From contig NZ_JAHWXK010000002.1 in NCBI RefSeq assembly GCF_023091155.1, positions 248,001-312,000 on the forward strand: DNA of 64,000 nt, in the 5' to 3' direction. The translations under genes were made by a program, and so were the position numbers. Below, piece by piece: positions 37,093-45,700 of this stretch. Source of the DNA: Microbacterium sufflavum (lineage in GTDB: Bacteria; Actinomycetota; Actinomycetes; Actinomycetales; Microbacteriaceae). The notes beneath the pieces are model-generated. The model was not told the origin of the DNA, made no database searches, and saw nothing but the letters and a program-made list of their open reading frames with translations. How positions within the stretch are numbered: the first letter of the stretch is position 1; each line of letters opens with the position of its first letter.

Positions 37093-38388
37093 TCACCCGA
37101 CCGCGAGCGCTGGCACCGGTTCGGCCGCCCTGGCGAGGCGCAGCGCGGCCATCAGCAGGGCCACGGCCACGACCGCGGTCGTGACGGACGTGCCCACGAC
37201 CAGCAGCAGCACCACGCCGCCGAGCCCGAGCAGCCCGGCCGAGACCAGCCGCCCGGACGATCGGGTGCCCGTCGGCGCCGGCTGTCGTTCGAAGCGGTCG
37301 ACGGCGACGGCCACCCCTGCGGTCAGGGCCAGCGCCGACAGCAGCCACAGCGGGCGTGTCAGCCACCACTCCGGGCCGTCGAGCGCCGGGAGAGCGGCAC
37401 CGGTGCCGAGGGCGACGACTGCGGTCACGCCGGCCATCGCCAGCAGCACGGGCATGTGCCACAGGTAGATCGTCATCGTGCGGCGGGTGACGAATCGCGT
37501 GAACGCGGCCGCCGCGGCGGTGCTGCTCGCCCGGGCGATCCGCTCGCGGTGCAGGGACAGCAGGCCCGTGTGGACCACGCCGACCAGCAGGAGCGCGGCG
37601 GTGGGCGGGTTGATGTTGGCGATGAGGTCGGGGGAGTACACGCCGGCGACGAAGAGCACGGTGAGGAGCACTCCGGCGCCCGCGGTGACGGCGACCCGGG
37701 TGCGGCGGGCGAGGGCGTCGATGCGCCCGTCGGCGAGGAAGAATCCGAGCTGCTGCAGCGTGAGCCAGACGAAGGCGAGGTTGAGGAACCCCAGTCCTGC
37801 CACGCCGGTCACGCCGCGTAGCGCATCCACCGCGACTGAGGCGGCCGCGAGCGCTCCGATCGTGCGCAGCGGAGCACGCTCGTGGAGGGCCGCCAGGGCG
37901 GGCAGCAGCAGCTGGCACAGCAGGAAGACCCCGAGGAACCACAGGGGCTGCCCGTAGCGGAAGCCCGCGACCGCGATCAGCTCGGCCGGGACGCCGAGGA
38001 GCGTCAGGACGGCCAGTGCCACGCCGACCGCGGCGACCGTGATGACTGCGGGACGCAGCAGCCGGTGTACCCGTGCGGTCAGGAAGTCGAGGGTGCTCGC
38101 GCCCCTCGCCCGCAGCCGACGGGAGGCGAGCAGCCCGGAGAACCCTCCGATCACGAAGAACAGCGGCATGACCTGCAGCACCCAGCTGAGCGGTGCGATC
38201 CATCCCGTGCCGTCGCTCGCGTTCTCGAACACCGGGGCGCCGTCGGCCACCGTGACGCCCACCATGATGGCGTGCAGCACCACCACGCCGAGCACGCAGA
38301 GCGCGCGGATGAAGTCGATGCCGGTGTCGCGTCGTGCGGACGGCGCGGGCGGGGGAGCGGCGGCGGGCAGCGCCTGGACGATGGCCAT
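37093..38388 (-). CDS. acyltransferase family 3 (OafA/YrhL-like) membrane protein
   Basis: 431 residues with about ten hydrophobic helices. RRDTGIDFIRALCVLGVVVLHAIM at the start has the conserved Arg and His of the acyltransferase_3 fold; FFVIGGFSGLLASRRLRARG is the second motif region. Members O-acetylate or acylate cell-surface sugars, antibiotics or peptidoglycan. GAGGAGGACCC precedes the ATG at 38388. Upstream is the two-component pair on the same strand; whether it regulates this gene is unknown. Confidence 0.75.
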   Translation of the reverse strand: MAIVQALPAAAPPPAPSARRDTGIDFIRALCVLGVVVLHAIMVGVTVADGAPVFENASDGTGWIAPLSWVLQVMPLFFVIGGFSGLLASRRLRARGASTLDFLTARVHRLLRPAVITVAAVGVALAVLTLLGVPAELIAVAGFRYGQPLWFLGVFLLCQLLLPALAALHERAPLRTIGALAAASVAVDALRGVTGVAGLGFLNLAFVWLTLQQLGFFLADGRIDALARRTRVAVTAGAGVLLTVLFVAGVYSPDLIANINPPTAALLLVGVVHTGLLSLHRERIARASSTAAAAAFTRFVTRRTMTIYLWHMPVLLAMAGVTAVVALGTGAALPALDGPEWWLTRPLWLLSALALTAGVAVAVDRFERQPAPTGTRSSGRLVSAGLLGLGGVVLLLVVGTSVTTAVVAVALLMAALRLARAAEPVPALAVG

Positions 38389-38484
38389 GGGTCCTCCTCG
38401 GAACGGTGTCCTCGGAGGCTAGGGACGGGGTGTCCGCGGCGGCATCACCCTGCGGTGTCGATCAGACCCCTACCGTGGGGGGAG

Positions 38485-39156
38485 TCAGGACGACGGCTCG
38501 ACCAGGCCCGTGTCGTAGGCGAGGATCACCGCGTGCACGCGGTCGCGCAGGCCGAGCTTGGACAGCACCTTGCCCACGTGCGTCTTCACGGTCTGCTCCG
38601 CGATGAAGAGGTCCGTGGCGATCTCGGAGTTCGACCGGCCGCGACCGATCAGCACCAGCACCTCGCGCTCGCGATCGGTCAGCTCCGCCAGCACGGTCGC
38701 GGAGCGGGGGGCGCGCGGGCGTCGTCCGGCGAACTGCTCGATCATGCGGCGGGTGACGCTCGGAGCCAGCAGGGCGTCGCCGCCCGCGACCACCCGCACC
38801 GCGTGCACGAGCTGCTCGGGCAGGGCGTCCTTGAGCAGGAAGCCGCTCGCGCCCGCCTCCAGCGCGTCGTAGACGTAGTCGTCGATGTCGAACGTCGTGA
38901 GCATCAGGATGCGCGGCACGTGAGCGGCGGGATACGACGTGCCGAGGATGCGGCGCGTGGCCTCGATGCCGTCGAGCTCCGGCATCCGCACGTCCATCAG
39001 GATCACGTCCGGATCGAGCCGTGCAGACAGCGCCACGGCCTCGGCGCCGTTCGCGGCCTGTCCGGCCACGCGGATCCCGTCGTGGGCGTCGAGAAGGGCG
39101 GCGAAACCCGCACGGACCATCGCCTGGTCGTCGGCGATGAGCACGCTGATCGTCAC
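38485..39156 (-). CDS. NarL/FixJ-family response regulator
   Basis: 223 residues. Receiver domain with acidic pocket DD at 9-10, phospho-acceptor D55 in VILMDVRMPELDG, Thr in MLTTFDIDDYV and Lys in LLKDALPEQ. The C-terminal LuxR HTH is LTDREREVLVLIGRGRSNSEIATDLFIAEQTVKTHVGKVLSKLG. The GTG start at 39156 overlaps the histidine kinase stop, so both are made together. Target genes unknown; the adjacent acyltransferase is a candidate. Confidence 0.9.
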   Translation of the reverse strand: MTISVLIADDQAMVRAGFAALLDAHDGIRVAGQAANGAEAVALSARLDPDVILMDVRMPELDGIEATRRILGTSYPAAHVPRILMLTTFDIDDYVYDALEAGASGFLLKDALPEQLVHAVRVVAGGDALLAPSVTRRMIEQFAGRRPRAPRSATVLAELTDREREVLVLIGRGRSNSEIATDLFIAEQTVKTHVGKVLSKLGLRDRVHAVILAYDTGLVEPSS

Positions 39157-40442
39157 GGGGTCTCCTCGTCTGCTGCGGCCGGTGGGGCTGCCGTCATGCC
39201 GTGGTCGGCGGTGGTCGGGGTCGAGCCGTTGGCCAGGGGAAGGGTCGCCTCGACGCGCCAGCCGCCGTCGTCCGTGGGGCCGGCGGAGAGGCTGCCGCCG
39301 AGGATCTCCGCGCGCTCGCGCATTCCCCGCAGCCCGTAGCCGCCGGGGTGGGCTTCCGGCGGTCGCGGCGGCGCGGCGTTCTGCACGACGAGCCGCAGCG
39401 CCGCCGAGTCCCCGTGCACGCGCACCGTGACACGGGCCCCCGGCGCGTGACGGACGGCGTTGCTCAGCGCCTCCTGCACGATGCGGAACGCGGCGATCTG
39501 CACGGTGGGCTCCGCGGCGGACGCGGCGTCCGCGCCCTCCATCACGAGCCCCACCTCGACGCCGGCGCGGCGGATGCTGTCCACGAGCGCGGGGATGTCG
39601 TCGAGACCCTGCTGCGGGGCGAGCTCGGCGTGCTGGTCCTCCGTGCGCAGCACCCCCAGCATGCGTCGCATCTCCGTGAGCGAGGTGCGGGCGGTCGCGG
39701 CGATGTCCTCGAACTCGGCCGTCGCGGCGTCGTCGAGCCCGGGCAGCCGGTACCGCGCGGTCGACGCCTGCACCTGGATGACCGACATGCTGTGCGCCAC
39801 CACGTCGTGGAGCTCGCGTGCGATCCGCGTGCGCTCCTCGACGAGCGCGCGGCGCGACTCCTCCAGCGCGCTGTGCTCCCGCTCACGCGTGAGCTCCTGG
39901 GCCACGCGGACCCGTCCGGCGACGAGCACCGCGATGAGGTACATGGCCGCGGCGAGCGACGACGTCACGATGAGATCGGCGGTCGCACTCCCCGCTGACG
40001 CGTCGCTGGCGACCATGTCGACGCGCAGCAGCGGAGCCGTGAGCGACGTGAGGGCCCCGAGCACGAGGGCGACGGCTCCGAGGCGCGCGCCGTGCACGAA
40101 AGTCACGACGCCCACGAACAGGAGGAAGGTGAGCAGCGCGGGCACCGACCAGGGCCACGGCGACTGGATGGCCTGCGCGGGCACCACGAGGAGCGGCAGG
40201 GTGAAGGTCGCGGCGGTGAACAGCGCGATGGCCGTGCGCGGTCGGGCGAGGGCGACGAGCGGCGCTCCGCACAGCGCCGCGCCGACGAGGAACGTCAGCG
40301 GCAGGGGGGTGCCGGAGAGCACGGTCTGCAGGGGCACGAGCAGCGCGTAGAGCACGACGACCGCCGCATACAGCGCCGCGAGGGCGGTGGTGCGGCGGTT
40401 CATCCGCGGCGCGCGCGGGGGTCGGGCTCGGCGGCGTGCCAT
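39153..40442 (-). CDS. sensor histidine kinase (HisKA_3 type)
   Basis: About 429 residues. Six hydrophobic segments in the N-terminal 175 residues form a membrane sensor without a large outer loop. The phospho-acceptor His lies in RTRIARELHDVVAHSMSVIQVQA; the ATPase domain shows the N-box EALSNAVRHAPGA and the G-box GGYGLRGMRERAEILGG. Similar to DesK/LiaS-type kinases that sense membrane or cell-wall state. Begins 5 bases after the DedA stop (or at ATG 40451, overlapping it). Confidence 0.88.
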   Translation of the reverse strand: MARRRARPPRAPRMNRRTTALAALYAAVVVLYALLVPLQTVLSGTPLPLTFLVGAALCGAPLVALARPRTAIALFTAATFTLPLLVVPAQAIQSPWPWSVPALLTFLLFVGVVTFVHGARLGAVALVLGALTSLTAPLLRVDMVASDASAGSATADLIVTSSLAAAMYLIAVLVAGRVRVAQELTREREHSALEESRRALVEERTRIARELHDVVAHSMSVIQVQASTARYRLPGLDDAATAEFEDIAATARTSLTEMRRMLGVLRTEDQHAELAPQQGLDDIPALVDSIRRAGVEVGLVMEGADAASAAEPTVQIAAFRIVQEALSNAVRHAPGARVTVRVHGDSAALRLVVQNAAPPRPPEAHPGGYGLRGMRERAEILGGSLSAGPTDDGGWRVEATLPLANGSTPTTADHGMTAAPPAAADEETP

Positions 40443-40447
40443 GACTC

Positions 40448-41065
40448 TCATCCTGCCAGGTGGGCCACGGGCGCACGGCGACGACGGGCGGCGGCGATCC
40501 GGTCGACCACGACACCGATCACCAGGGCCACGCCGATGCCGAGCAGGGCGCTGAGCAGGGGCTGGTCCTTGATCCATGCACCGGCGAGCAGCCCGATCGC
40601 GAGGCTGAAGATGCTCCAGCTCGCGCCCGCGATGAGGCTCAGCGGCAGGAACCGGCGCCAGGGGAAGCCCAGCGCACCCGCGGACATGTTCACCGCGACG
40701 CGACCGACGGGGATGTACCGCGCGCCGAGGATGAGCGTGGCGCTGCGTCGATCGAGCGCGCGCTGGGCGTATGCGAAGGCCGTGACCACCCTCGGCCGCC
40801 GCATCCAGGCGAATCGTGAGGTGCCCAGCCGGCGTCCGATCAGGAAGGCGAGGTTGTCGCCGATGGCGGCACCGACCGCCGCGACGAGCCCCAGGAGAAG
40901 CAGGTTTCCGTCGCCGGTGGATGCGGCGACGGCGGCCGCGGCGACGAGCACGGTCTCGCTCGGCACGGGCGGGAAGAACCCGTCGATCACCGTGACGGCG
41001 AACAGCACCAGGTACAGCCAGGGGGAGGCGATCGCCTGCATGATGAGCTCGTTGAGGATGTCCAC
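40448..41065 (-). CDS. DedA family membrane protein
   Basis: 205 residues with the SNARE-associated/DedA domain: DGFFPPVPSETVLVAAA (the PxxPGE-like reentrant loop), GDNLAFLIGRRLG and GARYIPVGRVAVNMSAGALGFPWRRF (conserved Arg residues). Relatives recycle undecaprenyl phosphate or flip phospholipids. GTG 41065 is chosen because TACCGT is 6 bases before it. The coupling to the histidine kinase and regulator suggests an envelope-stress unit, and uppS in this window makes the lipid carrier, but that link is inference. Confidence 0.83.
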   Translation of the reverse strand: MDILNELIMQAIASPWLYLVLFAVTVIDGFFPPVPSETVLVAAAAVAASTGDGNLLLLGLVAAVGAAIGDNLAFLIGRRLGTSRFAWMRRPRVVTAFAYAQRALDRRSATLILGARYIPVGRVAVNMSAGALGFPWRRFLPLSLIAGASWSIFSLAIGLLAGAWIKDQPLLSALLGIGVALVIGVVVDRIAAARRRRAPVAHLAG

Positions 41066-41071
41066 TCCTGC

Positions 41072-41077
41072 ACGGTA
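41072..41077 (-). promoter_or_regulatory. -10 element TACCGT of the DedA-kinase-regulator operon
   Basis: TACCGT on the minus strand, 6 bases before GTG 41065. Confidence 0.5.
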
Positions 41078-41228
41078 GGCGGGCGGTCGCGCAGCGGGCA
41101 TCCCTCTGCGGTATTCCGGCTCTCACTCTCGGGAGGGATCTTGCCGGGCGGTGAGGCTCTCCGGGCGGCATATACTGGGAGGCTGGCCGATCGGCCGCTC
41201 ACCCACCCCGAAGGAACGGACGTCCGCT

Positions 41229-42827
41229 GTGCTTGCCGTGCACGACCTCGAGATCCGCGTTGGCGCGCGCCTGCTGATGGAGAACGTGTCGTTCCGCGTG
41301 GGCGACGGAGACAAGATCGGACTGGTCGGGCGCAACGGCGCCGGCAAGACCACGCTCACCAAGGTGCTCGCGGGGGATGTGCTGCCCTCCGGAGGCTCGG
41401 TCACCCGATCGGGTGAGCTCGGCTACCTGCCGCAGGACCCGCGTTCCGGGAACCCCGAAGACCTCGCGCGCACGCGCATCCTCGACGCGCGCGGCCTCGG
41501 TCAGCTGAACCTCGGCATGACGGAGGCGTCGCTCGCGATGGGCTCGGACGACCCGGCGGTCGCGGCGAAGGCCATGAAGCGCTACGCCACGCTCACGGAG
41601 CGGTTCGAGGCGCAGGGCGGGTACGCCGCGGAGGCGGAGGCCGCGTCGATCGCGCACAACCTCTCGCTGCCGGACCGCATCCTCGACCAGCCGCTCTCGA
41701 CGCTGTCGGGCGGTCAGCGTCGGCGCATCGAGCTGGCGCGCATCCTGTTCTCCGACGCCGACACGATGATCCTCGACGAGCCGACCAACCACCTCGACGC
41801 CGACAGCGTCGTGTGGCTTCGTGAGTTCCTGAAGAACTACAAGGGCGGCCTGATCGTCATCAGCCACGACGTCGAGCTCGTGGGGGAGACCGTGAACCGC
41901 GTGTTCTATCTCGACGCGAACCGCCAGGTCATCGACATCTACAACATGAACTGGAAGAACTACCTGCGCCAGCGCGCCGCCGACGAGGAGCGCCGGAAGA
42001 AGGAGCGCGCGAACGCGGAGAAGAAGGCGACGACGCTGCAGCAGCAGGCCGCGCGCTTCGGCGCCAAGGCGTCGAAGGCCGCGGCCGCGCACCAGATGAT
42101 CGCGCGCGCCGAGAAGCTGCTCGCCGGACTCGACGAGGTGCGGCAGGAGGACCGGGTCGCGAAGCTGCGGTTCCCGAAGCCTGCCCCCTGCGGCAAGACC
42201 CCGCTCATGGCGTCCGGGCTGTCGAAGTCCTACGGCTCGCTGGAGATCTTCACCGATGTCGACCTCGCGATCGACCGCGGCTCGAAGGTGGTCGTCCTCG
42301 GACTCAACGGCGCAGGGAAGACGACGCTGCTGCGGATGCTCGCCGGGGTCGACCAGCCCGACACGGGCCAGCTCGAGCCGGGGCACGGCCTCAAGGTGGG
42401 CTATTACGCGCAGGAGCACGAGAACCTCGACGTCTCCCGCTCGGTGCTGGAGAACATGGTCTCCGCCGCTCCGCACATCACCGAGACGGAGGCGCGCAAG
42501 GTGCTCGGCTCGTTCCTGTTCACCGGCGACGATGTCCTGAAGCCCGCCGGGGTGCTGTCCGGTGGGGAGAAGACCCGCCTCTCGCTCGCCACGCTCGTGG
42601 TCTCGTCGGCCAACCTGCTGCTGCTCGACGAGCCGACCAACAACCTCGACCCGGCGTCGCGCGAGGAGATCCTCGGGGCGCTCGCGCACTACGAGGGCGC
42701 CGTGGTGCTCGTGTCGCACGACCCCGGAGCGGTGCAGTCGCTCAACCCGGAGCGGGTGCTCATCCTCCCGGACGGCGTCGAGGACATCTGGAACCAGGAG
42801 TACCAGGAGCTCATCGAGCTCGCCTGA
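41229..42827 (+). CDS. ABC-F family ATPase (translation factor-like)
   Basis: 532 residues with two nucleotide-binding domains and no membrane part: Walker A GRNGAGKTT and GLNGAGKTT, signatures LSGGQRRRIELAR and LSGGEKTRLSLAT, Walker B MILDEPTNHLD and LLLDEPTNNLD. The linker between them is long, basic and Lys/Arg/Ala-rich (about residues 255-320), the P-site tRNA interaction motif of ABC-F proteins. Such proteins act on the ribosome. TATACT at 41171-41176 is a likely -10 giving a roughly 45-base leader. GTG 41229 fits the conserved start LAVHDLEIRVGARLL. Confidence 0.9.
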   Translation: MLAVHDLEIRVGARLLMENVSFRVGDGDKIGLVGRNGAGKTTLTKVLAGDVLPSGGSVTRSGELGYLPQDPRSGNPEDLARTRILDARGLGQLNLGMTEASLAMGSDDPAVAAKAMKRYATLTERFEAQGGYAAEAEAASIAHNLSLPDRILDQPLSTLSGGQRRRIELARILFSDADTMILDEPTNHLDADSVVWLREFLKNYKGGLIVISHDVELVGETVNRVFYLDANRQVIDIYNMNWKNYLRQRAADEERRKKERANAEKKATTLQQQAARFGAKASKAAAAHQMIARAEKLLAGLDEVRQEDRVAKLRFPKPAPCGKTPLMASGLSKSYGSLEIFTDVDLAIDRGSKVVVLGLNGAGKTTLLRMLAGVDQPDTGQLEPGHGLKVGYYAQEHENLDVSRSVLENMVSAAPHITETEARKVLGSFLFTGDDVLKPAGVLSGGEKTRLSLATLVVSSANLLLLDEPTNNLDPASREEILGALAHYEGAVVLVSHDPGAVQSLNPERVLILPDGVEDIWNQEYQELIELA

Positions 42828-42867
42828 CCCGGCGCGGCCCGAGCGACGGCGTGACATCATCGGGAGC

Positions 42868-43458
42868 ATGAGCACGCCCGCGCCGAACCATCCGTCCGAC
42901 ATGCGCGCATGGCTGCGGAGCCGGCCGGCGCTCACCGGTCGCGGGCGACCGGTCGACGTCGCCGCGCTCCCGGCGGAGCCCCTGCCGCTGTTCCTCTCGT
43001 GGATCCGGCTCGCTGCCGATCAGGGGGTGCCGGAGCCGCACGCCGCCACCCTGGCGACGGTCGATCGCGACGGCATGCCGGATGCGCGCACGCTCCTCCT
43101 CAAGGATGCGGACGCCCGCGGATGGGCGTTCGCGGGGCCTCGTTCGTCGGGCAAGGGCGTCCAGCTCGCCGTGCACGCCGTGGCGGCACTGAACTTCTGG
43201 TGGCAGCCGCTCGCCCGGGCGGTGCGGCTCCGCGGGCCGGTGCGGGAGGCGACGCCCGCGGAGAGCGCGGCCGACCTGGCCGCACGGTCTCCGGCCGCGC
43301 GGGACGGGGTCGCCGCCGGGGACTGGGGGCTGTGGCGCCTGCAGCCCTCGCGGGTGGAGTTCTGGCAGGGGGCGACCGATCGACGGCACACTCGGATCGT
43401 GTACGAGGTGGCACCGGGCGGCTGGGGACGGCACGTGAGCGGTACGACCGGCACCTGA
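42868..43458 (+). CDS. pyridoxamine 5'-phosphate oxidase-like flavoprotein
   Basis: 196 residues with the split-barrel FMN fold: PHAATLATVDRDGMPDARTLLLKDADARGWAFAGP and KGVQLAVHAVAALNFWWQPLARAVRLRGPV match the PdxH core that oxidises pyridoxamine/pyridoxine phosphate to PLP. VEFWQGATDRRHTRIVYE matches the C-terminal W-Q-G region, but the usual final RLxP motif is absent (it ends RHVSGTTGT), so the activity is probable rather than certain. ATG 42868 has GGGAG close upstream and CATCAT 7 bases before it. Convergent with SURF1. Confidence 0.7.
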   Translation: MSTPAPNHPSDMRAWLRSRPALTGRGRPVDVAALPAEPLPLFLSWIRLAADQGVPEPHAATLATVDRDGMPDARTLLLKDADARGWAFAGPRSSGKGVQLAVHAVAALNFWWQPLARAVRLRGPVREATPAESAADLAARSPAARDGVAAGDWGLWRLQPSRVEFWQGATDRRHTRIVYEVAPGGWGRHVSGTTGT

Positions 43459-43475
43459 GCGCGCGGCACTCGGGC

Positions 43476-44288
43476 TCAGCGGGCGTCGAGCAGCTCGTCC
43501 TCGACGTCGGCGTCGCGGTCGCGCCGGCGCGGCGCCTTCACGGGTGCCGGCTTCCCCTCGAGCTCCTCGCGGTGCTTCACGATCTCGGTGCGGATGATGT
43601 AGCCGATGAAAATGAACCCCATGATCGCGAACAGGATCCACTGGATCGCGTACGACAGGTGCGGACCGGGATCGTCGGTGGGCGACTCGAAGCCGCCGAG
43701 GGTTCCCGAGCCCGCCGGGTCCTCCGACACCAGTCGCCCGTAAGCGCCGGTGAGGGCGCCACCGTCGATGGTCTCGGAGATCGACGGCAGATGGATCGTG
43801 GGCACCTGGCCCTCCGGCGCGCCGCGACCGGAGGCGGGAAGCGGCTCGCCGGGTCGAAGGCGCACCGTGACCGTGACCTCGCCGGACGGTGGGGCGGGGA
43901 TGGCGTCCGGCACGTCACCCTCGCCCGGCGGAACCCACCCCCGGTCGACGATCAGCACGCGACCGTCGACATCGCGGAACGGCACCAGCACCTCGAAGGC
44001 GCTCGTGCCCCCGTGCGGGCGGTTGCGCACGAGCAGCTGTTCGTCGGCGAGGTACTCGCCCTGCAGCGTGACCGGCCGCCACTCGTCGTCGGGATCGAGC
44101 ACGTCGTCGTCGCCCAGCACCTCGGTGAGGGGCACCGCGGGGGCGTCGTAGTTCTGCTCGACCAGCGCGATCTGCTCGGCCCGCGATTCGTTGCGCTCGA
44201 ACTGCCAGTGCGACAGGAAGGCGCAGGCGATCGCGAACCCGATCGCGATCAGGGTGTAGACGCCCCAGCGGGTCAGGCGGTTGTTCAC
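43476..44288 (-). CDS. SURF1 family cytochrome oxidase assembly protein
   Basis: 270 residues with one membrane helix near each end (about residues 9-27 and 220-242) and a periplasmic domain between. FLSHWQFERNESRAEQ is the family N-terminal motif, VLVNRGW-like VLIVDRGWVPPGEG the central one, and SYAIQWILFAIMGFIFIGY the C-terminal helix. SURF1 helps insert heme A into subunit I of cytochrome oxidase; ctaA and ctaB are in the same window. GTG 44288 overlaps the stop of the preceding small gene by 4 bases. Confidence 0.88.
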   Translation of the reverse strand: MNNRLTRWGVYTLIAIGFAIACAFLSHWQFERNESRAEQIALVEQNYDAPAVPLTEVLGDDDVLDPDDEWRPVTLQGEYLADEQLLVRNRPHGGTSAFEVLVPFRDVDGRVLIVDRGWVPPGEGDVPDAIPAPPSGEVTVTVRLRPGEPLPASGRGAPEGQVPTIHLPSISETIDGGALTGAYGRLVSEDPAGSGTLGGFESPTDDPGPHLSYAIQWILFAIMGFIFIGYIIRTEIVKHREELEGKPAPVKAPRRRDRDADVEDELLDAR

Positions 44289-44479
44289 GAGGGCACACCG
44301 TCTCTCACGGTCACGGGGAAGTCACGGGCGGCCAGATAGTCGCGGAGGAAGTCCACGTGCTCGGGGCACGCCAGCCAGATCTTCTCGCGGTCGGGGGCGT
44401 GGATGCGGGGATTGCGCCACACGACCTGGCTGGTCGCCGCGCTCCGGCATCCGGCGCGCGAGCAGATCAGATCGGTCAT
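44285..44479 (-). CDS. small conserved cysteine-containing protein
   Basis: 64 residues. CSRAGC near the N-terminus and CPEHVDF near the middle give three Cys and one His spaced like a small zinc-ribbon. Several Trp and Arg residues follow (WRNPRIHAPDREKIWLAC). It lies between DUF3099 and SURF1, overlapping each by 4 bases, an arrangement I recognise from Microbacteriaceae, where it is sometimes labelled an acetone carboxylase subunit without support. A role in oxidase assembly or metal handling is possible by position only. Confidence 0.7.
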   Translation of the reverse strand: MTDLICSRAGCRSAATSQVVWRNPRIHAPDREKIWLACPEHVDFLRDYLAARDFPVTVRDGVPS

Positions 44480-44820
44480 TGCTCCGCGCGGCCTTCGCGG
44501 ATCGTGAAGACGCCGGGGTTCGCCTCCTGCACAGGCGGAGGACCGGGAGCCGCATCGAGCTCTTGCAACGGCGACTCGGCGGAGGTCTCCGTGCTGTCGC
44601 TTCCCGCATTGGCGAACACCACGGCGATGTAGGGCAGCACAGCGGCGGCCAGGGCGAACACCCACGTGTACCACCCGAACGGCTGCACGAAGAACATCAG
44701 GCCGAAGCACACGACGCGGATCGTCATCGTGAGCGCGTAGCGGCGCACGCGGTGGTCGCTCTCGTCCCCGGGAGACTGGGGGAGAGAGGTGACGGCCGGG
44801 ACTCGACGTGCGTTCTTCAC
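44476..44820 (-). CDS. DUF3099 membrane protein
   Basis: 114 residues with two adjacent hydrophobic segments (about residues 33-50 and 52-70) and a Pro/Glu-rich cytosolic tail. RRYALTMTIRVVCFGLMFF and W(Y)TWVFALAAAVLPYIAVVFANAG are the DUF3099 core. First gene of DUF3099-small Cys protein-SURF1, each overlapping the next by 4 bases. GTG 44820 has TAGGCT nine bases upstream. Divergent from fabG. Confidence 0.82.
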   Translation of the reverse strand: MKNARRVPAVTSLPQSPGDESDHRVRRYALTMTIRVVCFGLMFFVQPFGWYTWVFALAAAVLPYIAVVFANAGSDSTETSAESPLQELDAAPGPPPVQEANPGVFTIREGRAEQ

Positions 44821-44947
44821 GATGCTTCCAGCCTACGCCGGTGCGGGCTCGGCGGCGCCCCGATTCCGCCCGGGGCACGCTCGCTGCAGTCGCTAGGATC
44901 GTTCACGGCTCGGAAACCCGACCCCCGACCAGAGCAGGAGTGCCCCC

Positions 44948-45658
44948 ATGAGTGCTGACCGCGTCGTCCTCGTCACCGGAGGCAACCGCGGCATCGGCCG
45001 CGCCATCGCCGAGCGCTTCGTGCGAGAGGGGTACCGCGTGGCCGTCACCGCCCGCAGCGGCGAGGGTCCGGAGGGCACGCTCACGGTGCGCGCCGATGTC
45101 ACCGATGCCGCGTCCCTCGATGCCGCGTTCACCGAGGTCGAGCAGCAGCTCGGCCCGGTCGAGGTCGTGGTGGCCAACGCCGGGATCACGAAGGACACCC
45201 TCCTGCTGCGCATGAGCGAGGACGACTTCGACAGCGTGGTCGCCACCAACCTCGGCGGCACCTTCCGCGTCGTCAAGCGTGCGTCGAAGGGCATGCTGCG
45301 CGCACGGTTCGGACGCATCATCCTCATCTCCAGCGTCGTCGGGCTCTACGGCTCCGCCGGTCAGGTCAACTACGCAGCGTCGAAGAGCGCCCTGGTCGGC
45401 TTCGCCCGGTCGATCACGCGCGAGCTCGGGGCCCGCGGCATCACCGCCAACGTCGTCGCGCCCGGGTTCATCGAGACCGACATGACCGCGGAGCTCCCGG
45501 AGGAGACGCAGAAGCAGTACCAGGCCAGCATTCCCGCCGGAAGGTTCGCGACGGCGGATGAGGTCGCGGGTGTGGTCACCTGGCTCGCGAGCGATGATGC
45601 CGCCTACATCTCGGGTGCCGTCATCCCCGTCGACGGCGGCCTCGGGATGGGCCACTGA
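44948..45658 (+). CDS. fabG: 3-oxoacyl-ACP reductase (SDR family)
   Basis: 236 residues. Rossmann motif LVTGGNRGIGRAIAE at residues 8-22, NAGITKDTLLLRMSEDDFD (typical of FabG/MabA), catalytic Ser in IILISSVVGLYG and Tyr-Lys in VNYAASKSA; the C-terminus ISGAVIPVDGGLGMGH is FabG-like. It reduces 3-oxoacyl-ACP with NADPH in fatty acid elongation, so it complements fabD/H/acpP/F further along. GCAGGAG lies ten bases before the ATG; TAGGAT at 44896-44901 may be its -10. Confidence 0.85.
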   Translation: MSADRVVLVTGGNRGIGRAIAERFVREGYRVAVTARSGEGPEGTLTVRADVTDAASLDAAFTEVEQQLGPVEVVVANAGITKDTLLLRMSEDDFDSVVATNLGGTFRVVKRASKGMLRARFGRIILISSVVGLYGSAGQVNYAASKSALVGFARSITRELGARGITANVVAPGFIETDMTAELPEETQKQYQASIPAGRFATADEVAGVVTWLASDDAAYISGAVIPVDGGLGMGH

Positions 45659-45700
45659 CGCGCTGAGAGGCCCGGGCTCCGACCCGTCCGCACGTCGGAC

